From B16-G9 sp964400655 (GTDB lineage Bacteria; Bacteroidota; Bacteroidia; Bacteroidales; F082), in assembly GCA_964400655.1 (NCBI GenBank), contig CAYNVN010000092.1, forward strand, positions 1-8,028: 8,028 nt of DNA. Reading direction: 5' to 3'. Positions 1 through 6,404 of this stretch are shown one piece after another. Every line of letters begins with the position of its first letter. Within the stretch, counting starts at the first letter, position 1. The notes below the pieces were generated by a model. That model was not told the origin of the DNA. It did not search any database and worked only from the letters and a program-made list of their open reading frames with translations. The position numbers and the translations under genes are program-made.

Positions 1-30
1 CCCTTTTACTGAAAAGGCAGGCCAATTCTC

Positions 31-89
31 AGGAGATCCCTCGTCGCTCCCCGAAAGCTTTCGGGTTCGCTTCCCTCGGGATGACGATG
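31..89 (-). repeat. Dispersed REP-like palindromic element
   Basis: Read on the minus strand this begins GTCATCCCGAGGGAAGCGA and ends in GAGGGATCTCCTG. It matches a family of short non-coding repeats (GTCATCCCGAGnnAAGnnAGGGATCTC type) that I know as scattered in many copies through Bacteroidota and other bacterial genomes. The centre, 50-65, is a perfect 16-bp palindrome (CCCGAAAG/CTTTCGGG), and ATCCC at 36-40 pairs with GGGAT at 78-82, so the whole unit can fold as a nested hairpin. It lies downstream of the fabG stop codon and has no coding potential. Copy number in this genome cannot be seen here. Confidence 0.7.
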
Positions 90-107
90 GGGCTTGCGGG
101 AGGGGCC

Positions 108-164
108 AAACTTTCTGAACCTCTGAACTTTTAAACTTCTCAACCTTAAACCTTCTCAACCTTT
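108..164. repeat. Degenerate 8-bp tandem repeat (nAACYTYT)
   Basis: About seven consecutive units of the form nAAC(C/T)T(T/C)T, for example GAACCTCT, GAACTTTT, AAACTTCT and CAACCTTT, run head to tail with period 8 and an occasional 9-base unit. The tract is strongly strand-asymmetric: its plus strand is nearly free of G. Such C/T/A-rich short-period stretches are common between genes in Bacteroidota. No function is evident. Confidence 0.7.
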
Positions 165-174
165 CCGGACTCCC

Positions 175-190
175 CCCGATTACTATCGGG
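175..190. repeat. CCCGAT/ATCGGG perfect hairpin
   Basis: CCCGAT at 175-180 and ATCGGG at 185-190 form a perfect 6-bp stem with the tetraloop TACT. There is no T-run on either side, so it does not look like a complete intrinsic terminator. Together with the REP-like element it could still end or stabilise the 3' end of fabG mRNA, which runs leftward through this region. Confidence 0.6.
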
Positions 191-220
191 ACGCAAACCT
201 TCGTTCGACCGAAAAGGTTC

Positions 221-244
221 GCTTCGCGCCTTTGCGTCTTCGCG
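221..244. repeat. Three tandem 8-mers (nYTTYGCG family)
   Basis: Three head-to-tail units GCTTCGCG, CCTTTGCG and TCTTCGCG occupy exactly 24 bases. On the minus strand they read as CGCGAAGA, CGCAAAGG and CGCGAAGC. The minus-strand phrase resembles the ACGCAAAGGCGC-type word that I know as a dispersed intergenic repeat in many bacterial genomes. It is flanked on both sides by the AAC-rich tandem repeat tracts. Confidence 0.65.
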
Positions 245-247
245 GTT

Positions 248-278
248 CAAACCTTCAAACTTTAAACATTCAAACCTT
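248..278. repeat. Second block of AAC-rich 8-bp tandem repeat
   Basis: The units CAAACCTT, CAAACTTT, AAACATT and CAAACCTT continue the same period-8 pattern seen at 108-164. Degenerate units (GAACCTGC, TTAAACTTCT) continue almost to the fabG stop codon at 322. The split of this tract by the hairpin and the 8-mer triplet gives the whole 1-321 stretch a mosaic look. No gene is visible in it: the minus-strand open frame at 146-343 translates the repeat. Confidence 0.6.
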
Positions 279-321
279 GAACCTGCCAGCATCCGGCAAC
301 AAGTTAAACTTCTAAACTCCC

Positions 322-1068
322 CTACGTACTCATTCCGCCGCAAACATTAATCACCTGTCCGCTGACATAAGAGGAGAGATCGGAGGCGAGGAAAGTGGCT
401 ACATTGGCCACATCTTCGGGTTTACCCGAACGGCGTAACGGGATGGTTTTTATCCATGCTTCGCGCACATCATCAGGAAGTTTATGGGTCATTTCGGTTT
501 CGATAAATCCCGGAGCAATGGCATTGCAACGAATGTTACGCGAACCCAGCTCCTGTGCTACCGACTTGGTAAAACCAATCATACCTGCTTTTGATGCGGA
601 GTAGTTAGCCTGTCCGGCGTTGCCGTTAACACCTACCACCGAACTCATATTGATAATGGACCCGCCTTTTTGTTTCATCATAATGCGCATAACCGCTTTG
701 GTGAGGTTAAATACCGATTTCAGGTTAACGGTTAATACCGCATCCCAATCCTGTTCGCTCATTCTAAGCAACAAGTTATCGCGGGTAATACCTGCATTGT
801 TCACCAAAATATCGATACGGCCGAAATCTTTCATGATTTCATCAGCCAGTTCCTGACTACCTTCAAACGAAGCGGCATTGGAAGCATATCCTTTGGCTTT
901 AACACCAAGGGCTTCTATCTCTTTTTCGGTATTTTCCATGTGTTCATCACGGTTCAAATCACTAAAGGCAACGTTGGCACCTTCGGTGGCAAATTTAATG
1001 GCAATTGCTTTGCCAATTCCGCGGGATGCCCCGGTAATTAAAGCAGTTTTTCCTTCTAATAAACCCAT
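322..1068 (-). CDS. fabG: 3-oxoacyl-[acyl-carrier-protein] reductase
   Basis: FabG is the cytosolic NADPH-dependent short-chain dehydrogenase/reductase that reduces 3-oxoacyl-ACP to 3-hydroxyacyl-ACP in type II fatty acid synthesis. The 248-residue product matches the family length (about 244-248). It shows the Rossmann cofactor motif TGASRGIG (12-19), the NNAG motif (90-93) and the full catalytic tetrad N115, S143, Y156 and K160 (in YSASK). The late PGFIETEMT segment (186-194) and the C-terminal GGMST tail are typical of FabG in Bacteroidota. The ATG start is supported by an ideal promoter about 20-25 bases upstream; there is no clear Shine-Dalgarno sequence, as is normal in this phylum. The stop is TAG. 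The gene stands alone between a repeat-rich tail and an AsmA-like gene, so it is probably expressed from its own promoter. Another SDR specificity cannot be fully excluded, but FabG is much the best fit. Confidence 0.93.
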   Translation of the reverse strand: MGLLEGKTALITGASRGIGKAIAIKFATEGANVAFSDLNRDEHMENTEKEIEALGVKAKGYASNAASFEGSQELADEIMKDFGRIDILVNNAGITRDNLLLRMSEQDWDAVLTVNLKSVFNLTKAVMRIMMKQKGGSIINMSSVVGVNGNAGQANYSASKAGMIGFTKSVAQELGSRNIRCNAIAPGFIETEMTHKLPDDVREAWIKTIPLRRSGKPEDVANVATFLASDLSSYVSGQVINVCGGMST

Positions 1069-1094
1069 AATTATCTTTTTTAATAAAATTTTCG

Positions 1095-1125
1095 CAAAAG
1101 TACATTAAAATACATTTTTAACAAA
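1095..1125 (-). promoter_or_regulatory. Bacteroidota-type promoter of fabG
   Basis: On the minus strand TTTG (1122-1125) is followed, after exactly 19 bases, by TACTTTTG (1095-1102). This matches the Bacteroidota housekeeping consensus TTTG-N19-21-TAnnTTTG. Transcription would begin near 1088-1090 and leave a leader of about 20 bases, AT-rich and without a Shine-Dalgarno sequence, before the fabG ATG at 1068. It lies wholly in the 73-bp gap between fabG and the upstream gene. Confidence 0.85.
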
Positions 1126-1141
1126 TAACAACCAAACCCGG

Positions 1142-2899
1142 CTATTTCTTTTTCTTCCACGGCCATTTCTTCTTTTTTTTGTTACCGTCGCTGTTTTTGG
1201 GAGTTGTTAATGCTTTGTATTTTTTCTTATTCATACTGTTTACACTGATAATCATAGTCGCTTTTAAGCCGCTGAAGATGGTTTTCCATAAAAAATTACC
1301 AAAACCTTTTTCAACATCCCGTTCATAAAACATAACAGCGGTTTTGGGCGGCTTACCCTCGATGGGGTTGTTTTTTCTAACGGCTGCCGTGGCTCCCCAG
1401 CTTAAAAACTTATTTTGTCCCTCCTTTTCTTTTTTATCAACCGTTAATGCCAGATCGTGATAGAGCATGGTCATCTCACCTTTTGAATAAACGGGATTTG
1501 CTCCGCCTTTAAAGGTCAGTTTATCCAAATATCCGTCATCAAATGTTATCCCCGAAGCCGGATGCACTGCTTTGTTAAATATTTTCAGCGGAACTTTTCC
1601 GTACACTGCACCCCAAAAAACAAAAGTGTCGTTACGCGCTTTCATGGGAAAAACAAACTGAAGTTCAAAGGGTGCAGCCTTCATCATTTTTCCGCGCAGC
1701 GACAGCCTCATTTTATTATTGGTTTTAAGCTTATCCTTTATATTACAAACATTTGAAATCACACCCTCCAAATCGTTAAAACTTATATAGAGTGGTTTTA
1801 CGTTCCGGTCGGTAAGTTCTTCATAGGCAAATTTTGCATTTTCTATCAAAACCGTATCAACCTCCAAATTCATTTTCATCTTTTTAATTGCCTGATGCGG
1901 CAACAAAGGCCGTTTAAAATGGGGAAACGGAATTCGCTTATCGCGATAAATCCCAATATCCGGACTTTTTACAATCACTTTTTCAATATGCAGTTCATTA
2001 TCAGCAAAAAGTTTTTCAAAGTCGGGTTGTGTAATCAGTAACTCTTTTGCCTTAATGTCATATCGCTCCTGCTGATACTTTAACTGTTTTGTAAAATCAT
2101 TTTTAGTATAGAGTGGTTTAAATTTAAAGTTCTTGATGGTAATAAGTTCATCGTTTTTATTGGTGTACAGCTTATCAAAAGCAATTTCATAAAGCCCGTC
2201 GCCTGTCCTGAAAACATTATTTCTGATTTCAAATCTGATATCCCCAACATCAGTATAAAGGTAATCGTTGTTGAATTTACTTTTTTCAAGAACAATATTT
2301 GAAATATCTATTATCATCTCATCGTTTTCAAGTATCTTATTATTCTCTTTTACATCAACAATCTCAACCTTACTTTTATTCAGCAAAATATTATTTATTA
2401 CAATTCCGTTAATCCCCTTTATTTTAACCGAATCAGGAATTACGGAAGTGCTTTTTTTCTTTTCCGGTTTAACTTTCTTTTCTGCAGGTTTATCGCCCTT
2501 AATTTTATAAAGCGTTACAAAAACCTTTTTAATTTTTACATGATTTATTTTTATAACCTTATCCTGAATAGCATCGCTTATACCGATACCGGTTACAATA
2601 AACTTCCCGACCTTTATTTGGGGAACCATATGGCTGAATCCGGAATTTTCCAGACTGTCGAGGTATGATTTATCAGGTGTATAAGTAAGGCCGACTATTC
2701 GCACCGAGCGGTTAACAAGGTTAAATCCCACACGGTCGTACGTTAACCGGTAATGTTTTACGGGATGTTTTTCAAGAAATGCATCCACCTTGTTTTCAAT
2801 TATTCCGGCCACGATACCGTTTAAACTAAAAATCAAAATCACGATAAACAGGGTGATGATTCCGAAAATAATCAGTAATCTCTTTTTTGCTTTTGACAT
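1142..2899 (-). CDS. Membrane-anchored AsmA-like protein of unknown function
   Basis: The 585-residue product starts with a short basic stretch (MSKAKKR) and one strong hydrophobic segment at about 8-32. This is followed by a helix and a beta-rich stretch beginning near residue 47 (HYRLTYDRVGFN), an N-terminal arrangement typical of AsmA-like envelope proteins. The rest alternates charged and hydrophobic residues as expected for a long beta-rich periplasmic domain. A Lys/Pro-rich linker lies at about 136-150. Near the C-terminus is a GFGNFLWKTIFSGLKATM segment, possibly amphipathic or membrane-associating, and the chain ends in a Lys-rich tail with a WPW centre (574-585). No catalytic motif is visible. 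AsmA-like proteins are linked to lipid transfer and envelope integrity, but assignment here rests on architecture alone. The start at 2899 places the signal-anchor at the N-terminus and is convincing. It is divergent from aroB and upstream of fabG on the same strand. Confidence 0.6.
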   Translation of the reverse strand: MSKAKKRLLIIFGIITLFIVILIFSLNGIVAGIIENKVDAFLEKHPVKHYRLTYDRVGFNLVNRSVRIVGLTYTPDKSYLDSLENSGFSHMVPQIKVGKFIVTGIGISDAIQDKVIKINHVKIKKVFVTLYKIKGDKPAEKKVKPEKKKSTSVIPDSVKIKGINGIVINNILLNKSKVEIVDVKENNKILENDEMIIDISNIVLEKSKFNNDYLYTDVGDIRFEIRNNVFRTGDGLYEIAFDKLYTNKNDELITIKNFKFKPLYTKNDFTKQLKYQQERYDIKAKELLITQPDFEKLFADNELHIEKVIVKSPDIGIYRDKRIPFPHFKRPLLPHQAIKKMKMNLEVDTVLIENAKFAYEELTDRNVKPLYISFNDLEGVISNVCNIKDKLKTNNKMRLSLRGKMMKAAPFELQFVFPMKARNDTFVFWGAVYGKVPLKIFNKAVHPASGITFDDGYLDKLTFKGGANPVYSKGEMTMLYHDLALTVDKKEKEGQNKFLSWGATAAVRKNNPIEGKPPKTAVMFYERDVEKGFGNFLWKTIFSGLKATMIISVNSMNKKKYKALTTPKNSDGNKKKKKWPWKKKK

Positions 2900-3060
2900 G
2901 TTAATAAGTATTTAATGACTGCTAATAATATGCCTGATCAGTAAATTTAAAGGTGATCGCAGCTAACGCTCTCCTTATCTGCCGATTAAGGAACAGGCTG
3001 CAAAAGAATATTCATCCTTTTTGATATCCCGACATTATAAACCCGACAAAATTTAATGTT

Positions 3061-3068
3061 CAAAGTTA
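3061..3068 (-). promoter_or_regulatory. Possible promoter -7 element for the AsmA-like gene
   Basis: The minus strand reads TAACTTTG, an exact TAnnTTTG word. The expected upstream element is only partial (CTTT at 3088-3091, 19 bases away). Transcription would begin near 3055, giving a long leader of about 155 bases before the ATG at 2899. No better word is seen closer to the start. Confidence 0.5.
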
Positions 3069-3198
3069 CAATTATTTTAAAATTATAAAAGCGAACCATT
3101 GCCGCTTCCCTTTTTCGTATCAACTTTTATCACCTCCGGTTGTTGAAAAACAATTAACAAAAGTATGCCGGAAATCACGTTCTGTTTAATTGAATAAT

Positions 3199-3206
3199 TA
3201 TCTTTG
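3199..3206 (+). promoter_or_regulatory. Probable aroB operon promoter -7 element, near-leaderless
   Basis: TATCTTTG is an exact TAnnTTTG word ending only 9 bases before the ATG at 3216. With the usual spacing transcription would start about 3211-3214, leaving a leader of zero to five bases. No convincing TTTG element is visible 19-21 bases upstream, so the promoter would be weak or factor-dependent. Its position argues against a TTG start at 3204, which lies inside the promoter word. Confidence 0.6.
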
Positions 3207-3215
3207 TTTGCAATT

Positions 3216-4295
3216 ATGAATTCACCATTTGTTTTAGATACCAAGACCATTCAATATATTATTGGAGAAGGTGCGTTAAAGTTCACCGGAAAGCTGTTCA
3301 AAGCATACAGTTCGGCTTATATATTGATGGATGAGAATGTTGAGAAGTATTGTCTGAGCGTTTTACTTCAGTCGATGCCCGACATAAAAATAAGAGGTTA
3401 CATAAAAATACCTGCCGGCGAAAGCAGCAAAAGCATTGAACATGCGGTACATATTTGGGAAAAGTTAACCGATATGGGTGCCGGACGCGACTCGTTGTTG
3501 ATTAATCTCGGTGGCGGTGTTGTAAGCGATATCGGCGGATTTTGTGCGGCAACCTACAAACGGGGTATGCCGTATATCAACATTCCCACTACCCTGCTGG
3601 CACAAATTGATGCTGCCATTGGCGGCAAAACCGGCATCGATTTTAAATCGTTTAAAAATCAGGTAGGACTTTTTACCGATGCCAAAGCCGTTATTGTTGA
3701 TCCGGTTTTTTTAAAAACCCTGAAACACGAGTATTGGCAGTCGGGATTTGCCGAAGTAACCAAATACGCCCTGATTATGGACCGTGAGCTCTGGAAAATG
3801 CTGGGCCATCGTAAGTTTAACGAAATTGACGACTGGAACAAAATCATTATCCGGTCGGCCAAAGACAAAATAGACATTGTGCGTTACGACAACTCCGAAA
3901 AAGGCATCCGTAAGATATTGAACTTCGGGCATACGGTTGGACATGCCATTGAGTCGTTTTACCTTAAATCGGGCAGGCCCATCACGCACGGGCAGGCAAT
4001 TGCTGCCGGAATGATATGTGAAGCATGGATTTCGGCTCACATGGAACAGCTTGAGTGTGAAAATGTAGAAGAGATAATAAAACGAATTGATTACAATTTC
4101 GACAGGCTTTCGATTTCGGAAGATAATATTCCGGAGTTAACCGAATTAATGCGTCAGGACAAAAAGATAAGAGGCGGCGAATTTATGTTTAGCCTTTTAC
4201 GTCGTCTTGGCAAAGCGGTACACGATGTGGCCGTTGATGTGGAGTTAATCAGGAACAGTCTGCTTTTTTATATCAACAAAAAAAAATGTAACTGA
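3216..4295 (+). CDS. aroB: 3-dehydroquinate synthase
   Basis: AroB converts 3-deoxy-D-arabino-heptulosonate 7-phosphate to 3-dehydroquinate, the second step of the shikimate pathway, in the cytosol with NAD+ and a divalent metal. From the ATG the protein has 359 residues, normal for the family. It shows the NAD-binding GGGVVSDIGGF segment (99-109), PTTLLAQIDAAIGGKTG (124-140), and the expected metal ligands E180 (in GFAEVTKYA), H239 (in NFGHTVGHAIE) and H258 (in THGQAIAAGM). A late RQDKK motif (313-317) is also present. The reading frame is open back to a TTG at 3204, but that codon overlaps the promoter word TATCTTTG, so I choose the ATG at 3216. The stop codon overlaps the aroA start, which implies co-transcription and translational coupling. 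All key residues are intact and the enzyme should be active. Confidence 0.95.
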   Translation: MNSPFVLDTKTIQYIIGEGALKFTGKLFKAYSSAYILMDENVEKYCLSVLLQSMPDIKIRGYIKIPAGESSKSIEHAVHIWEKLTDMGAGRDSLLINLGGGVVSDIGGFCAATYKRGMPYINIPTTLLAQIDAAIGGKTGIDFKSFKNQVGLFTDAKAVIVDPVFLKTLKHEYWQSGFAEVTKYALIMDRELWKMLGHRKFNEIDDWNKIIIRSAKDKIDIVRYDNSEKGIRKILNFGHTVGHAIESFYLKSGRPITHGQAIAAGMICEAWISAHMEQLECENVEEIIKRIDYNFDRLSISEDNIPELTELMRQDKKIRGGEFMFSLLRRLGKAVHDVAVDVELIRNSLLFYINKKKCN

Positions 4296-5563
4296 TGGAA
4301 CCTGTTATTTTAAAGCGCGGAAACAAGAAACTGCAAGGCACATTCAGGCTTACAGGCTCGAAAAGCATTAGCAACCGGTTGCTCATTATGCGGGCACTGT
4401 CGGGAAGCAAAATAAAATTCGATAATCTTTCCGAATCGGAAGATACCAATTTGTTAAAGTTCTATCTCAGTTTTTTAGACACCTGTGCCAACTCGCGTAT
4501 TGCCATGATTGTTGACACACGCAATGCGGGCACTGTAATGCGGTTTATTACGGCTTTTGCGGCTATCCACGAGGGCAAATGGTTAATTACGGGTCATGAG
4601 CGCATGAAAGAACGCCCCATTGCACCTCTTGTAAACGTTTTGCGCCAACTTGGTGCCAACATTGTATTTACCGAAAAAGAGGGATTTCCTCCCGTAAAGG
4701 TGATTGGTACCCGGCTCAACAGCAAAGACGTTGATATTGATGCCCGCCAAAGCAGTCAGTTTGTTTCGGCACTGATGCTGATAGCTCCCTACTTATCGTA
4801 TGGCTTAATGCTTAACCTGAAAGGCAAACCGGTATCACGTTCATACATTAACATGACCACACGGTTGATGCAAAACGCAAATATTGACGTGGAAACCGAC
4901 ACTACTTCCATTAAAATCTCTCCCGGCGATTATCATCTTAAGCCCATGGAGATTGAACCCGACTGGAGTTCGGCCTCCTATTGGTACGAAATGGTTGCCC
5001 TTTCGGATGATGCCGATATTTTTATTGAAGGATTAAAAGATGACAGCTGTCAGGGCGACCGCATTGTTGCCGATATTTTTGAAAACTTCGGTGTTAAAAC
5101 CCGTTTTGAAAAAGAAGGCATCAGAATATACAAAGAGGGCGAGGTTAACAACAGCTTTAAATTCAATTTTAACGATAATCCCGACATTGTACCATCGGTT
5201 ATGGTTACCTGCGCCGCTTTAAACATTGAAGCCTCGTTTTCGGGCATCAATCATCTTCGCTTAAAGGAATCGGACAGAATAGAAGGGCTTAAAAACGAAC
5301 TTGCAAAAATCGGTGCCAAACTCGAGAAAAAGGGCAGCGAATATTTGTTAACAACAAGCAACAGTTTAAACAACATTAAAGAGGCTGACTTTGATACTTA
5401 TAACGATCATCGTATGGCCATGAGTTTTGCGCCGCTGGCGTTAAAAATTAATACGGTTAAAATATGTAATCCGGGGGTTGTACGAAAATCGTATCCCGGT
5501 TTTTGGAAAGACATTAACACTTTTGGTATTATGACCGACCTGCCCGAGGGGGCCTGCGTTTAA
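4295..5563 (+). CDS. aroA: 3-phosphoshikimate 1-carboxyvinyltransferase (EPSP synthase)
   Basis: AroA transfers the enolpyruvyl group of phosphoenolpyruvate to shikimate 3-phosphate, the sixth step of the shikimate pathway. The 422-residue protein has the two-domain EPSP synthase layout. It carries GSKSISNR (21-28, with K23, S24 and R28), NAGTVMR (77-83), ERPIAPL (106-112) and SSQF (153-156). DWSSASYW (223-230), D297 in NPDIVPS, KESDR (324-328), DHRMAM (371-376) and K398 in RKSYPG follow. The glycine of the NAGT motif is retained, as in the glyphosate-sensitive-type site of E. coli, although the residue after MR is Phe where E. coli has Pro. The ATG start shares one base with the aroB stop (TGATG), typical of coupled translation. 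The gene order aroB-aroA puts two steps of chorismate synthesis on one transcript. Confidence 0.95.
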   Translation: MEPVILKRGNKKLQGTFRLTGSKSISNRLLIMRALSGSKIKFDNLSESEDTNLLKFYLSFLDTCANSRIAMIVDTRNAGTVMRFITAFAAIHEGKWLITGHERMKERPIAPLVNVLRQLGANIVFTEKEGFPPVKVIGTRLNSKDVDIDARQSSQFVSALMLIAPYLSYGLMLNLKGKPVSRSYINMTTRLMQNANIDVETDTTSIKISPGDYHLKPMEIEPDWSSASYWYEMVALSDDADIFIEGLKDDSCQGDRIVADIFENFGVKTRFEKEGIRIYKEGEVNNSFKFNFNDNPDIVPSVMVTCAALNIEASFSGINHLRLKESDRIEGLKNELAKIGAKLEKKGSEYLLTTSNSLNNIKEADFDTYNDHRMAMSFAPLALKINTVKICNPGVVRKSYPGFWKDINTFGIMTDLPEGACV

Positions 5564-5581
5564 TTATGAATTGAAACAACC

Positions 5582-6310
5582 ATGAAAGTTAAAGAGATAG
5601 ATTTATTTATACCCTGTTTTATCGATCAGGTTTTTCCCGAAACAGCCATGAATATGGTTAAGATATTTAAATATCTTGGTATTAAAGTACATTACAACCC
5701 GCAGCAAACCTGTTGCGGCCAGATGGCTTTTAACGGCGGGTTTTGGGATGATGCCAAAAAGCTGGGAGGTAAATTCATTGAGAGTTTCAGCAGCAAACGG
5801 CCTGTGGTAGGCCCGTCGGCTTCGTGTACCGGATTTGTTCGAAATTCGTACAACGAGCTGTTTCATAATACGGGATATCATCTCGAATCGAAAGCGCTTC
5901 AACAAAACATTTATGAAGTCACCGATTTTTTGGTAAACGTGCTGGGAGTTACCGATCTCGGCTCCACCTTTGAGCATACCGTTACTTACCACGATTCGTG
6001 CGCTGCCCGCCGCGAATACGGTTTAAAAAACGAACCCCGTGAACTTTTAAAGCATGTGAAAGGACTGAATCTTGTTGAGATGAAAGACACCCACGTTTGT
6101 TGCGGATTTGGCGGAACCTTTTCGGTTAAATTCGAACCTGTTTCTACCGCCATGGCCGAGCAAAAGGTACAAAATGCACTTGATACGGGGGCCGAGTACA
6201 TCGTTTCAACCGACTCATCATGTTTGATGCACCAGGGAGGATACATCAAAAAGCATAATCTGCCCATCAAAACCATTCATATTGTAGATGTTTTGGCATC
6301 GGGCTTATAG
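5582..6310 (+). CDS. lutA: LutA/YkgE-type Fe-S (CCG-domain) oxidoreductase subunit
   Basis: The 242-residue product has two cysteine-rich CCG domains in tandem, the layout of LutA (YkgE), the Fe-S subunit of the LutABC L-lactate oxidation system. Domain 1 has C12 (IPCF), C44-C45-G46 (TCCGQ) and C82 (SASCTG). Domain 2 has C140 (HDSCAARRE), C173-C174-G175 (VCCGFGG) and C214 (TDSSCLMHQGG). The family is related to the C-terminal cysteine-rich domains of heterodisulfide reductase HdrB and GlcF, which bind Fe-S clusters. There is no signal peptide or membrane segment, so it is cytosolic. The ATG follows the aroA stop by 18 bases, so it probably belongs to the aro transcript. Normal partners lutB and lutC are absent here, and a recombinase follows instead. 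The family call is firm; the lactate role is inferred and uncertain without the partners. Confidence 0.85.
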   Translation: MKVKEIDLFIPCFIDQVFPETAMNMVKIFKYLGIKVHYNPQQTCCGQMAFNGGFWDDAKKLGGKFIESFSSKRPVVGPSASCTGFVRNSYNELFHNTGYHLESKALQQNIYEVTDFLVNVLGVTDLGSTFEHTVTYHDSCAARREYGLKNEPRELLKHVKGLNLVEMKDTHVCCGFGGTFSVKFEPVSTAMAEQKVQNALDTGAEYIVSTDSSCLMHQGGYIKKHNLPIKTIHIVDVLASGL

Positions 6311-6332
6311 CGCATAGTTTAAAATTTATTAC

Positions 6333-6340
6333 TATTTTTG
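6333..6340 (+). promoter_or_regulatory. Possible promoter -7 element for the recombinase gene
   Basis: TATTTTTG matches TAnnTTTG and lies in the 94-bp gap between the lutA-like gene and the recombinase. No good TTTG element is seen upstream at the expected distance. Transcription would start about 6346 and leave a leader of roughly 60 bases that includes the hairpin at 6352-6367. Confidence 0.45.
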
Positions 6341-6351
6341 AGAGACAAAAC

Positions 6352-6367
6352 ACCGGCTTTGTCCGGT
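6352..6367 (+). repeat. Small inverted repeat in the recombinase leader
   Basis: ACCGG (6352-6356) and CCGGT (6363-6367) form a perfect 5-bp stem around the loop CTTTGT. No T-run follows, so it is not a standard terminator of the aro transcript. It sits between the promoter-like word and the GTG start and could be a leader hairpin or a protein-binding site. Confidence 0.4.
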
Positions 6368-6404
6368 ATGCTCAATTAATAACGTTTAACGGAATTACTA
6401 AAAA

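Larger units (their letters stand above)
2900..3215. other. Divergent intergenic region (AsmA-like gene / aroB)
   Basis: This 316-bp gap holds promoter words for both directions but no gene that I can support. The half nearer the AsmA-like gene has a small hairpin, CCTTA/TAAGG around 2973-2991, and would be an untranslated leader of about 155 bases if the minus-strand TAACTTTG word at 3061-3068 is used. The half nearer aroB is AT-rich with no further repeat or open frame of note. Confidence 0.6.

Noticed and set aside
1..321. CRISPR array
   Set aside because: The repeats are 8 bp, adjacent and degenerate, without unique spacers or cas genes.
146..343. 65-residue minus-strand open frame
   Set aside because: It translates the repeat mosaic, overlaps the 3' end of fabG and shows no protein-like features.
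2992..3011. Second minus-strand promoter word near GCAAAAGAATA
   Set aside because: The reverse strand reads TTCTTTTG, not TAnnTTTG, so the conserved TA is missing.
3129..3137. ATCACCTCC, identical to the 16S rRNA 3' end
   Set aside because: Only nine bases match and nothing upstream resembles 16S rRNA; chance occurrence in an intergenic region.
3204..3206. TTG as an aroB start codon
   Set aside because: It overlaps the TATCTTTG promoter word and adds only four residues before a good ATG at 3216.
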